A stretch of DNA of 64,000 nt from Alentia gelatinosa (Eukaryota; Annelida; Polychaeta; Phyllodocida; Polynoidae): positions 32,955,300 through 33,019,299 of the forward strand of contig OX465581.1 in assembly GCA_950022655.1 (NCBI GenBank). Reading direction: 5' to 3'. This document shows positions 1 to 22,059 of this stretch, one piece after another. Under the pieces are notes generated by a model that was given only the letters and a program-made list of their open reading frames with translations, was not told the origin of the DNA and searched no databases. A program made the translations under genes and the position numbers. Within the stretch, counting starts at the first letter, position 1. Each line of letters opens with the position of its first letter.

Positions 1-960
1 TGTTATTTGCACTGAATCCCCTTGTTTTGGAAGAGGGGCAATTCTACCCTCCTTCAAGCATTGAGGGAATTTGCCACCCACTATCAGATGTCTCAAGAAA
101 ACGGTCAGGTATTCTACGCAATTCAACAGATTTGACTTTAAAACCTTACATTTTACATCCCTAATGCCAGACATTTTTTCAATATCAATATTACTTAACA
201 GTTTGACCATATCATGCAACAATCAAGAGGCATCTAGCGAGTCATTCAACACCTTCCCTATGAAGTAGAGAAAGCGATCAGCGTGTTCGGCACATTGTTT
301 AACAAGTATCAAGTTTCTTTCATTATCTTCAAACTGGTCAACAACTATACCTTCAGCTCTAGGTTTTGTCACAAATTGTGTATATATATCGTGGGGATTT
401 GATCAGTGGATAACTCAGAAGCAGTCTGCATTAAGACATCGCCAGTCTCCACTTGTTTATTATATTGTACCCAAGATACACTATAGGGGGCGCCCTGGTG
501 CTGGATAACGTTTTAGAGGCGATCCCGCCACTACACAACAGGTTTGATAGGCATATTCACCTCTTTCCTGTATTTATTTCATTTATTTTTCGAATGTTGT
601 ATCAATTTTTGTTCAATAAAATTTCTAAGATATTTCACCATATCCTTTCATATAAATTACTTCAATTTACGTGAGTGCTCCACCAGCGAATTTCTATTTT
701 CTATAGGCAACACCTATTTCTTCCTTATCATTTTCCTATGCACTTCTCTCTATATATATATGTCTCTTAGTATTGCCAGTGCTTGCCTCTCCTTCCTTCG
801 TTTGATTGGGGCTACATCATTTAAATATTCAATAATCCTTGACCTCCATGCTCCCCAGTATCTATCACCAGGTGTTATGTTAACCTCTAGTTTATCAAAT
901 TCCCTCTTTATCTTTTTTTATCCAAGTCTTCTTCATTAGGAGTAGCAGATATTCCAAATT
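1..960 (-). pseudogene. Degenerate LINE reverse-transcriptase fragment, runs off left edge
   Basis: Read on the minus strand, the first kilobase gives broken stretches typical of the segment before and into a non-LTR reverse transcriptase. Around 790-880 there is a WGAWRSRIIEYLNDVAPIK-like stretch (the conserved W...AP.K linker). Near the left edge comes GGKFPQCLKEGRIAPLPK, which matches the RT block in which a W/CKEG(A/R)..P.PK motif follows the 'MSG' helix. Several stops and frameshifts interrupt the frame, so it is dead. The rest of the RT would lie left of the window. Family within LINEs is not resolved. Confidence 0.6.
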
Positions 961-2159
961 CTCTTTTTGTGTCACTTTGTTAGCTAGTCTATAAGATTAG
1001 GCCTTAGTTACTCTACGTGACAGGCGGGACATTTGATGCCCTTTATGAAATTGGGAGCAACTACATTGACAATGTCTTAATTAATGAAAACGACAGAACA
1101 AGAAACCAAAAATAAGATAACCAAAAATTGGTCGCCCTCATACAGAAATATACGGAAATTCTACATCATATACAGGTGCACCATTTCGGGAACACTCTAG
1201 AACCAGAAGTCCCAGGTATTACAAAACCTAACAAATTTAAAATGAAAATAAAAGAACTCATATATAATTCATTACTCTGACGATGATATCCCGATGATAA
1301 AACCAACGATGAAGGGGATCATGAGATCAATGCCTTTTGTATATCACAATTCTTTTCCTTCTTTGTTAATATATATACCATATTGTACAAATGCATATAT
1401 TGTCTTGTATTGTTCATTATGTCATCTAATAGTCCAACGATTCTGTTATGGAAGATTACTCATGATAGCGAATATTACTGTCTTCAACCTTGTTGTTGAT
1501 TAAAGAAAAAATAGCATACTCTTAATTCCACTTATTGCTCTATAAAAAAGATTGGAGAGTGTTTTATCTAGTGGGAGTGACCCTTCGCGTACATAATACC
1601 TACCGGCATTATCTTCTGTGTGTGCTTGTATAATGAGTTGAAACCTCAAAGCCACCAAGTTTGTTTTCAGTAACGAGAAGGGGGCGTCTTCTCCTGTGAT
1701 ATGAACTGGTACTGAGTTTTTAATATATCTCAAGTAAAAGTCATGTAGATCTAGATGTAGATCATTGTGATCTATAGATTCTATCTAAACCGTCTTTTTT
1801 TATTTTTTTTTTATTTTCTATTAGGGTAAGCATCTATACATAATTCACGGGCTCGGCATTGCCGTTCTTCCGCCCGGTCCCTCATCGTTGATATTACATT
1901 TTTCAGTAATTGACTCAGAGTGCCTCAGAGTGTACAAGAAGATTTGTTGTAATTCATACTCATGTAGATTCCATTAGTAAGATTAGTAATATTCATATCC
2001 TAGTAGTTTATTCCAGAATAAACATCAACTATACCGGTATATATAAAAAAGAAATTATGATACAAAATGAGTAATTCATAACATATTACTGTACCGGTAT
2101 CGAGTTTGACCTAACCTAATAAGTGAATTAGATCAATTTGCATTTGACTAATTTATATG
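961..2159. other. No gene recognised
   Basis: AT-rich sequence without a supportable gene. A 33-codon open stretch on the plus strand at 1017-1115 has a protein-like look but no start codon, no match I recognise and no obvious splice partners. The block at 1740-2160 is simple AT-rich DNA. Confidence 0.4.
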
Positions 2160-2545
2160 GGAAATGTACTGAAAAATATAGGATTTTTTTTCAAGTCTCC
2201 AAAAAAACAAGGATGACCAGTGACCCATGATTTTAAAAATCTAAATATTATATAGTAGGCCTTACTACACATTTAGTGTGATTATTTTGTGAAAGTTTGG
2301 AGAAAATGACATGGATTTTCCATGTGAAAATAAACTTTTTAGAATTTCTATATATTCTGTTGCAATTAAATCGTGATATTGATCTTGTAATTAATAATTA
2401 GCGCGGTAGCCCCGATTTTTAAGTTAGATATGTCTTATATAACACTTGAAGATCATATTCAAGTTTCAGGAAATTGACATGGGTTTTAATTTTCAGACAA
2501 ATTGTCTGATTATATACGGGTATATGCCTTTAACAAAATCTAGGC
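2160..2545 (+). repeat. Dispersed repeat R2, copy 1
   Basis: This block is matched, in reverse complement, by 15341-15690 downstream of the ZNF839-like gene. Shared landmarks include GGAAATTGACATGGGTTTTA, the ACAAATTGTCTGAT motif and a GAAAATGACATGG motif. Two divergent copies flank the gene in opposite orientation. No coding capacity is seen; it is probably a non-autonomous element. Confidence 0.6.
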
Positions 2546-2599
2546 TACAGTAGAATCTTACCTGGCAGAGAAATCAAACTTGTTGTAGATCTGAGAATA

Positions 2600-2974
2600 A
2601 ATAGACGAACACTGGGTGTCATTTATTCAGTTTGTCGTAGCCATACTGTATGACCGGGAAACGATCAGGAACAATGTCGCAATGAAGACCATTTCGGCCA
2701 TCGTAGCATGCACCTCCCATCGACCAACGACAACAGCGCCATCTACAATCAGTCCGCCATTTTTAAGCGTTCGCCTCGTAACTGACGTCGAGACGTGAAC
2801 TGACACACTTCATCATGGATAAATGGGTTTCCTGTATAATATGGACGGAATTTTATACAGACTAACCTCTTGTGTTACTTTTGGATCCATACTGAATGCT
2901 TCATAGTCACACAATAAGAAAAAGTTATCTGGGCCTCGTATACAATCGAGGGCCCCCCGAGCTGCGAAACAATC
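2600..2974 (+). promoter_or_regulatory. Probable promoter and 5' UTR of the ZNF839-like gene
   Basis: Base composition rises from AT-rich to mixed just before the start codon. A CRE-like TGACGTCG lies at about 2781-2788. The start codon sits in ATCATGGCGG, a context seen at many housekeeping genes, where YY1-type ATGGCGG motifs overlap the start. No TATA box is evident. The transcription start is not determined; an upstream intron cannot be excluded. Confidence 0.4.
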
Positions 2975-14831
<11,857 letters not shown>

Positions 14832-15129
14832 CGAGAACTGACGTTAAGCAAATAGTCTAGGTGCTGAGGAGAAAAACAGCAAATCATTCTGTGCTGATTA
14901 CAGAAATACAGCTTTTGTATTTACCCACAGTTCTCCTGAAATATGTCAATCTTATTATTTGCATTTTGTATTCCGTAATTCAAACGTGATTTCTTGAACA
15001 ACTAAATCCAGTACTTTCTTGCTTATGTACTATAAAATTTCTTGTATATTTGACAATATTTAACAGTAGGGTATGGTAAAAGAACATATTCTTCTGCGTT
15101 CATTTCAACTTTAAATGCATATCTTTCAA
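14832..15129 (+). other. Probable 3' UTR of the ZNF839-like gene
   Basis: AT-rich sequence following the stop codon. No canonical AATAAA lies in the first 300 bases. ATTAAA occurs at about 15246 and AATAAA at about 15695, both inside repeat R2. Polyadenylation site not determined. Confidence 0.4.
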
Positions 15130-15700
15130 TTACTCTATTCTCTGAAGATGAGAAGAAAATGACATGGGTTTTATGATGTGAAATATGACTTTTCATAATT
15201 TCTATATTTTAGTATAATAATGTTATTGTAGTAGCAATCTCTTAGAATTAAATCTCGCTTTAAGATTCGAGGCAAATAGCACTTCTAGTTAAAAAAAAGC
15301 AAAAAAAATGCAAACTAGAATTAAAACTCTTACTCCAACTGTTTAAAGGCACATCAGACAATTTGTCTTGGAAATTAAAACCCATGTGAAGTTCCTTGAA
15401 ATTAAATATGATTATCTTCAAGTGTTATAGAACAGATAGCTAACATAAAAATGGGGGGGGGGGGGTCACGATGCTAGTTTTTAACTTATAGATCAATATT
15501 ATGAAAATTTGATAATAGAATATAGAAATTCTAAAAAGTTGTTTTTCACATAGTTTAACCGATGTCATCTTCCTCAAACCTTCACAAAATATAAGTGTTG
15601 CACAATTAAGTTTTGAAATTCATAGGTCAACGTCCTTGTTTTGGAAAGAATTTATGAGAACCATATCTTTCAGTACATTTCCTGTGTCAATCAAATAAAT
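15130..15700 (-). repeat. Dispersed repeat R2, fold-back copy 2
   Basis: 15138-15215 carries the direct motif (AAAATGACATGGGTTTTATG, TTTCTATAT). 15341-15690 carries the inverted version of 2160-2545. Together they form a fold-back arrangement with a poly-G run at 15451-15464. No coding capacity. Confidence 0.55.
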
Positions 15701-18040
15701 GTAAATTGACCTATTTTACCTATTAAGACCGGATAAACTGAACACAACTTTAAATTTACTCATTTGCAATTAGAATAAATCACAAAAGAACAGTTTGACT
15801 GATAATTGAGAATATTTGAAAATCACCAGGTAGCGCCACTGTGAATTCTAGGATATGCGTTTAACCTTGATTTATTGATAAAGCTCACAGAATGCACTAG
15901 GGTTAATGCAAATGGGTATTTACTCTTTTTTTTCTTCACAGATTCCGACTCAAATTAGTCACCTAATTGATAAATATTCCTCATACCTGATAAATTACTA
16001 AAACCACCAATGTATCTAATTACTCAACACAACCATTTAATGCAACCACCCTAGATAGAATTGTCTATTTATTGAAACCCAAGTCTTAGAAGTTGTACGA
16101 ATCCAGATGTATTTTTGTACGACTAGACTATTATCATAAACGTCTCATCGACTGGTATGCTAAATTATGTCAGCTTTAGGAAACCTGCACAACTTAGGAA
16201 TTAAATGTTGCAGGTTGTCTTTGGTCAAAAGAAATCTTTGCTGAGTTCACTTTAATAAGTATGGTTCGTTTTAATTTCAAACTATTGGTGCAATATACAG
16301 GTGGTGTTGACTTTTTCCGAGTACAAATAGGACCTGTTGAATACAGCATGTTATACTTTTCTATTTTCGGTCTGAACATGGGATGTACGAATGCAAGACC
16401 TTAAGGACGATTAAAAAATTGAGATATTCTTTTGCTTGCACGTAGTACTTTAGATGAATGAAGTTCAGCTTTCTATACATGCATTTTCAGCAAACTGTAT
16501 TTCATAACATGGATCGCGACGATGGAGGACGAAGTTGTACTTGAGCAGTAAGGTTTACCTCCCGTCCTCTCTGTACTCTGTCATACTTTAGTGCTGGGTA
16601 TAGTCCCCTTTATTTGAAACGTGATTACTGCCCTGTTCCCTTATCTACCGATTGCATTCTTGGTATAAAATGAATGACAATATTTTGCAAGCAGCTGAGG
16701 AATTCTTCGCTTGTGGAGTGCCCAATGGTTGTGAACCATGACCCTTCATCTTGTTGAGGACGACTTGTCGCCACTGCAGCAGACTCACGCAGACAAACCA
16801 TATGTCAGTATTAGCAGGGGGGGGGGGGGGGGGCGTTGCATTTGGTGTAAAAAGCATTTTCCTTGGCCAGCTAGGCCTGGGTAATTATGTATATCTATTC
16901 AAGAATAGAGCGATATTGTTCGTGTTCAAGATTTCGTTGAAGCCATTAGTCGACCACAGAAACTGCAATATTGATGTATTCCATGGTATTGATGGGCATC
17001 AACATCAGTCTAGTTATCATTCTTAGAAAGGCGATGTGCCTTGCCAACATTTGGAAGCACTATCACTATCAGTAGGTGTCTGACTAAGTTCGTTTTCATG
17101 TAAACCTCGTTGAATGCCATTTAAACCTAATTAATGCACTGAGCCATGTAGCTGGCCGTCAACTAAGGGTCTGTGAGATCCAAATTGTTAGAACAATGTC
17201 AAATAATAAACTATAGAAGGTTGAAGGCAGAACGGAAGTCCTACACGAAACTTTATTCTGTTAGTTTGTCCCTACTTGTATCAAAGAATGAATGAACGCG
17301 TGTTTGCGTTCATCAGTGTCTGTGTACATTAGTGGTTGCATGACATTCACAAAAACAATAAATCTCAAAGGAACGTCGCTTCCATGCAATGAATTAGGCG
17401 ATGTAATTGCTGTCTAAATCCATCTAATCTGTCTAATGGTCAACACCAAATTTAATGCAACGAACTAAAGATAACATTTCTATCCCAATCTACAATTTAA
17501 GTTCCTTGTCTTACAATGTCTTAGGTATCACTAATAATACCAACAATTCCGCTAATATTTTGCCTTATGTATTTGAAGTTTAGTCTAAGCAGATACAGAG
17601 CAAATATTTAAATGTACATATAGAGTATACCGTTAATGTATATACATCATCGAGGACTGTATGTAGTTCACCTGGACTACGTACAATTATGTTTTTTAGG
17701 GGTGAGTCCAGCCTATCTTTGGCGAAAACTTGACATGGTGCAGCTATTTTATCTTGCTATGACAACAGGTTCCAAGTTGAACATTTATGCAGCAATCGTG
17801 TTCATATATAACACGGAAATTCGAAGTTGGTAAATACATTAATAAAAAAAAGATCATCCACAAAGCTTTTCAAGTGGTTAAAATATTCACATTTCTATGT
17901 CAATACTTTATGTCTTCTGAATAAAGAAAGTCCAAATTTGAAGTGAGTTTTTGACTCCCCTATTTTCTGCTGTAGCTCTAAAACAGACCATTGTGAGGCA
18001 CAGTGATTGTGTTATTTCATGGTTGTCTTAGTATATTACA
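15701..18040. other. Intergenic, no gene recognised
   Basis: Contains the inverted R3 copy (about 15800-15860) and a G run at 16819-16834, otherwise unremarkable AT-rich DNA. Open frames here are short, overlap on both strands and lack family motifs. Confidence 0.45.
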
Positions 18041-18044
18041 TTAT

Positions 18045-18500
18045 TAGCGGGTGGACGATTGGTCTTTAGGTTATGGCTATAGCCTACTGTAGAACACCAG
18101 CTTGCAGTCACTAGGCGACCTGATCACATTTTTGCTTTTTATAGCTAACTAAGTACAGATAGGAATATATGGTTTTTGTTTTAGACATAAGGTTCTATGG
18201 CTATACAATATCTTACACTTTTCGTTTTTATTATTTTGACATGGATTTTTAGAAAGAGATTTCAGTTTGGGAAGGACTTTTTGAGACACAGGTCCTTAAT
18301 GGACATTTTTGTACCCTTTGAACTGGCTGAATCATAATATAATATGCCTCATTTGAAAGAGAATAAAAAGCAGTAGGTGCTAAGAACTGGAATTTTCTAA
18401 GTATATTCTATATTTACAGAAATATTCAAGTATTTGTTAAAAGTGGGGAGGATTTGGGGTGAAATGGGCATACTCAAACAGATGTTTTCTTTAATTTATT
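18045..18500 (+). repeat. Dispersed repeat R1, copy C (5' part)
   Basis: Begins ATTAGCGGGTGGACGATTGG and TCTTTAGGTTATGGCTATAG, matching the start of copy B at 58830. Continues through the TTTCAGTTTGGG and GAGAATAAAAAGCAGTAGG landmarks and stops near 18500 where the CCCT-bearing 3' part would follow. Confidence 0.7.
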
Positions 18501-19527
18501 TTTATTTAATATTTTACATTCACCTCTTGCACATATGCGTGGCGCGGCAATCGCCGTGATAACAGGTTGTGCTGGTTCTTTGAACGTGCGCTATACCAGC
18601 GGCGCACCAGCGGTATGGTTCCGAACTCGATAGCGAGGCGAGCACTGCGGAAGTGAAGCCACTATCATGGCTTGCAGACTAGAGCCAGAACTAGAATATA
18701 ATTGCACCAAATATTTTGCTATATATCTAGGCTATTATTGGGCCGATTTGAATACTATAAATGCCAATTTTATGCTTGAAGTCTGTAGATTTTAAATATC
18801 ATATGTATTATAAGCACATATCTTTTAATTTTGAAAATGTTTTCCTCTATGAAAAATGAGATTTCAGATGCTTGTTAATGTTATATTCATACTCATCTCC
18901 TTTCGTTCCTTATGACAGGTATTTTTTCCTTAATTTTTTATTTGCATCTATCTTTATTTCTACCTTTTATCAATTATCTTAATATTGATATTAATATCAG
19001 TAGTGGTCTACCATATATGAATTATTGGAGAAGTGAATGTGGTTGTCATTTCAAGGGAAACCAGACTGCCATGATAAATGACATTTATCCATATTTACCA
19101 ACTTCCGACGCTATGTTTAACTATTTTTTAATGAGTAATTTCCTTATGAAATATCTGTCACAGCCTGGCAATATAGGTATCATATTAATCATCATGAAAT
19201 ACCTATGAAAATAGATTTTTCATTAAATCACTGGAAGCTAAAATGTTTTAGTGTTTTTTTTACATAAATAATTCCGATGTTCAATCTAAGACAGGAAATC
19301 TTATTCATATCACAGGTATTTCATATATATGTCCTACTATCTGTATGCTGACCGGCGCTGACGTGATGCAATAATGGGGACCAGGTAAATGGAATTTATC
19401 TATTGAGGTTATTTCAGGATGGTGACCCACCAACCAACTGAAACTTCTCTTGTAGATCCGGTGTACTACTGCTAGTGGGCAAGACATACTATGCAGTAGG
19501 TAACATCTTCTTTGATGACCGGACATG
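18501..19527. other. Intergenic, no gene recognised
   Basis: AT-rich apart from a GC-richer patch at 18540-18670 with short inverted repeats around ACCAGCGGCGCACCAGCGGT. I see no gene. Confidence 0.4.
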
Positions 19528-19765
19528 TTTTGTTTGGTTTTGGTACTTTAACTTCTAACTTGTTCAATTAGACTTACTTTGGGTTTGACCGAATCTATGA
19601 GATGAATGTAGGTGGAAATCCTACCCCTACACATTTACCGAGGTGTTAGTTCTTTTACTTCCCACACCACATAGACATGGTATGAGAAGGACTGGCCTTT
19701 GATATAGCAGTAAATCTACCACTACTGGGGATGAAGGAGAAAAGTGGCTGACTGGACCATACGAC
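19528..19765 (-). mobile_element. tRNA-derived SINE, copy 1
   Basis: On the plus strand the element reads tail first: TTTAAC..C.AACTTGTTCAA then TTAGACTTA, then CCTACACATTTACCGAGGTG, CCCACACCACATAGACATGG and GGAGAAAAGTGGCTG. The same blocks recur at 32006-32160 and 40361-40500, and the tail recurs at 31545, 33752 and 51607. The head of better copies is tRNA-like. Confidence 0.65.
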
Positions 19766-19899
19766 TCCTAGGGCACTAAATTTAAATAATCATATACCTG
19801 CTTGTTTTGCCAGCTAACCTAGAAGGGATAATTATACTACAAGTAGGCCTACTAAGAATGGCCGGTTTCTCCCCACATTATTTGATGTGTAGAGATTGA

Positions 19900-20301
19900 A
19901 GACTGAGACACACAAAATCCTGCCTTACTGCTCAAGGAGTCAGTAACTTTGAAGTTGCTTTTTACCCGGGTTCTGATGTCAAAGGGGTATGTGATAAATC
20001 AATATCATTGATCCAATCTCAAACCTGCGAAGCAATATATATTGGCTGTGGTATGAATAATATTACAGCAGTGATTCGAAACCTATTTAGAGTAATTATC
20101 AGGGAGACCTATATACCAATTGGTGTTGATATTTTGGCTGAGGAGTTTCTCAATCTAATTGAAAAATTCAGAGTAGTTGCCCCGAACACTCCAGTTATCT
20201 TGTATACCTTTTTGGGTATAGACCTGGAAGCAGCCAATACCCAACCGATAATGCCTGAACAACAGCTGATGAATGAAATCATCCATCAGGTAAATGTCTG
20301 A
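19900..20301 (+). pseudogene. SGNH/GDSL-hydrolase-like fragment
   Basis: An open frame from about 19900 encodes a stretch with FEVAFYPGSDVKGV, then EAIYIGCGMNNI, then VAPNTPVILYTFL. This order (…YPG..V.D., I..G.NN/DI, …P.A.I.L…) resembles the middle of SGNH/GDSL-type esterase domains, with NN in place of the usual TND. No start codon and no block-I GDS in frame are seen, so it is partial. Such domains occur in ORF1 of some CR1-type LINEs as well as host genes. Identification is tentative. Confidence 0.35.
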
Positions 20302-20689
20302 ATTTACTCAATTAATGGTGGATAGGGTCTTTATACCCCCGACTAGGAAGCATTGTGCATAGAAATATGGGCGTAAAACAGGGGCATATACATCTCTATG
20401 CTCATAACGCATGGGGTCCACTCTAGCCAGTGGGCTCTCCTTAAAATGTTTTAGCAAATACTGAAAGCTACTGCCCATAACAAAAATGCTGGTTTGCACG
20501 CATAACCAGATTACTGCTATCAAACATCATGGCTATTACTATCTCCGGTAACTCCTTTTAGAATATCAAATTACTGAAATTTTTAGGGGCTCTAATTTGC
20601 TATTTTGGTAGTAGGGAAGAATAAATAACATGTGTCTCCATTTACTGTTGAATTAAAGCACTTCTGGGTTCTTGTGACGTGACCATTTA

Positions 20690-21422
20690 AGCGGCTATTC
20701 CACCAAAAATGCTCTCAGCAGGCAGGTTTTCACCCTCCAGCCGACGTTTGCCGCGATGATAGCTCGTCAATTTTGCGCTGGAATCTCTGTTAAACCGAAC
20801 AATGAAGGTAAATAAAGATAAGGCTTGGAGTTATAAATGTGTATATTCGATCCTGGCACTAAAATTCTGTCCAAATCACTGCAAACGTCCAAACTTTCGG
20901 TTTCCGTTTGTAGTAGTACTTGTCCCGGGGCTGCCCGCTCCATGTTGACAGTGTATATCGTAGTATATGTGGGGGGAGCGGTCAATGCGGACCAAGGGAA
21001 CAGCTCTCGGCATCACTCTCAGTGTAGCACTTGGCACGCCAGCTGGCTGGCCGAGGGCTAGAAATCAAATGAAACAGTTTTCCGATGGCGGTGCTTTCCT
21101 GGGGAGGTTGCGCTCATAACGCCCGGCCGCCCTTCTCTGTGGTTATCACTACATCTTAGTGGAATGACTTCAAAATGGGCTTTTGGTCCCAGACGGTGAC
21201 CACCAACAGGTCAGCTGATTCTGCCCGGTGACGGGGTTTTGGAGGAACGGGCAGGAGTCGGCCATGCGGGGCCTATGAGCTTTCATGAACTGTTCCACCA
21301 AGAAGATTATCGGTGCCCATGGGAGATTTGGGCTAGCTATTGCCGCTGATCACCAATAGCTGACCACAAGGCACCCGGCCAGGCCCAGCCGGTCCTTGCG
21401 CTGCTTTGGTGGAATAGCCGCT
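20690..21422. mobile_element. MITE with 18-bp TIRs and TTA target duplication (Harbinger-like)
   Basis: The left end AGCGGCTATTCCACCAAA and the right end TTTGGTGGAATAGCCGCT are perfect inverted repeats. Each is flanked by TTA (20687-20689 and 21423-21425). Length is 733 bp with no transposase. 3-bp TTA/TAA duplications are the known habit of PIF/Harbinger elements; assignment is inference from TIR and TSD alone. Confidence 0.7.
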
Positions 21423-21893
21423 TTAACCTCTGTCCTATTATAAGGCAGGTACCATGGGTTTTTGTACCAGTATGTCTCCTTGCACGAGTAACCATGGGAT
21501 ACCCCCCCCCCCCCTCCCCAATCTGCTTTTGCAGTGTCCTTGGCACCCTTACCTGTGTGGCACTTATGTGCCACTGGAATTATGGAATGTACTGTTTCAA
21601 TCTATGCTATCATTGTCCTTTTTGTGCTTGTCAATTCTTTTTAAGAGTTATCTACTAAAATGTGTAAATATTTACCTATTTATTCTATTAACATTAAAAT
21701 ATTAACATTATCTTACAAAGTTACCAAGTTATTAGTTTTATATACAATCTAAAATAATATGTAACGACACAGAAGGAATCAGAAATGGACCAGTAACGTA
21801 TTTATTGAATCAATGAATTATAAATGTTATGTAATTATGGAAACTATCTATTTAGCTGCTCTAACTATATATACCTCACGCCTCACAGGAGTC

Positions 21894-21955
21894 TAGTAGT
21901 TACCGCGGTACACCTGATGAAGGCAAATTGGCCGAAACGTTGTGTCATACCTACT
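21894..21955 (+). ncRNA. Hammerhead-ribozyme-like motif, Penelope type
   Basis: CTGATGA at 21914-21920 is followed by a small stem II (GGC / GCC), then GAAA at 21934-21937, a two- or three-pair stem III and a GTC cleavage triplet at 21944-21946. This is the order of a minimal type-I hammerhead core as found in Penelope-like elements. Stem I is only partly formed: TAGTAG and GGTA can pair with CTACTA and TACC, with mismatches next to the core. Activity is therefore uncertain. No Penelope coding sequence is seen nearby. Confidence 0.4.
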
Positions 21956-22059
21956 AACTTGCTGTATTCCTACTAAGAAAGCAATTAATAAATATTTAGA
22001 ATAATATACTGGTGTTTGTTGGTTATGTGATAATTACCGACCGGTACTTTATAAAATCT

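Noticed and set aside
1017..1115. 33-codon protein-like stretch TGGTFDALYEIGSNYIDN...
   Set aside because: No start, no clear splice sites, no family recognised; too short to call.
16751..17026. 91-codon plus-strand open frame with a poly-Gly run
   Set aside because: The glycines come from a G homopolymer; no conserved motif and no codon bias.
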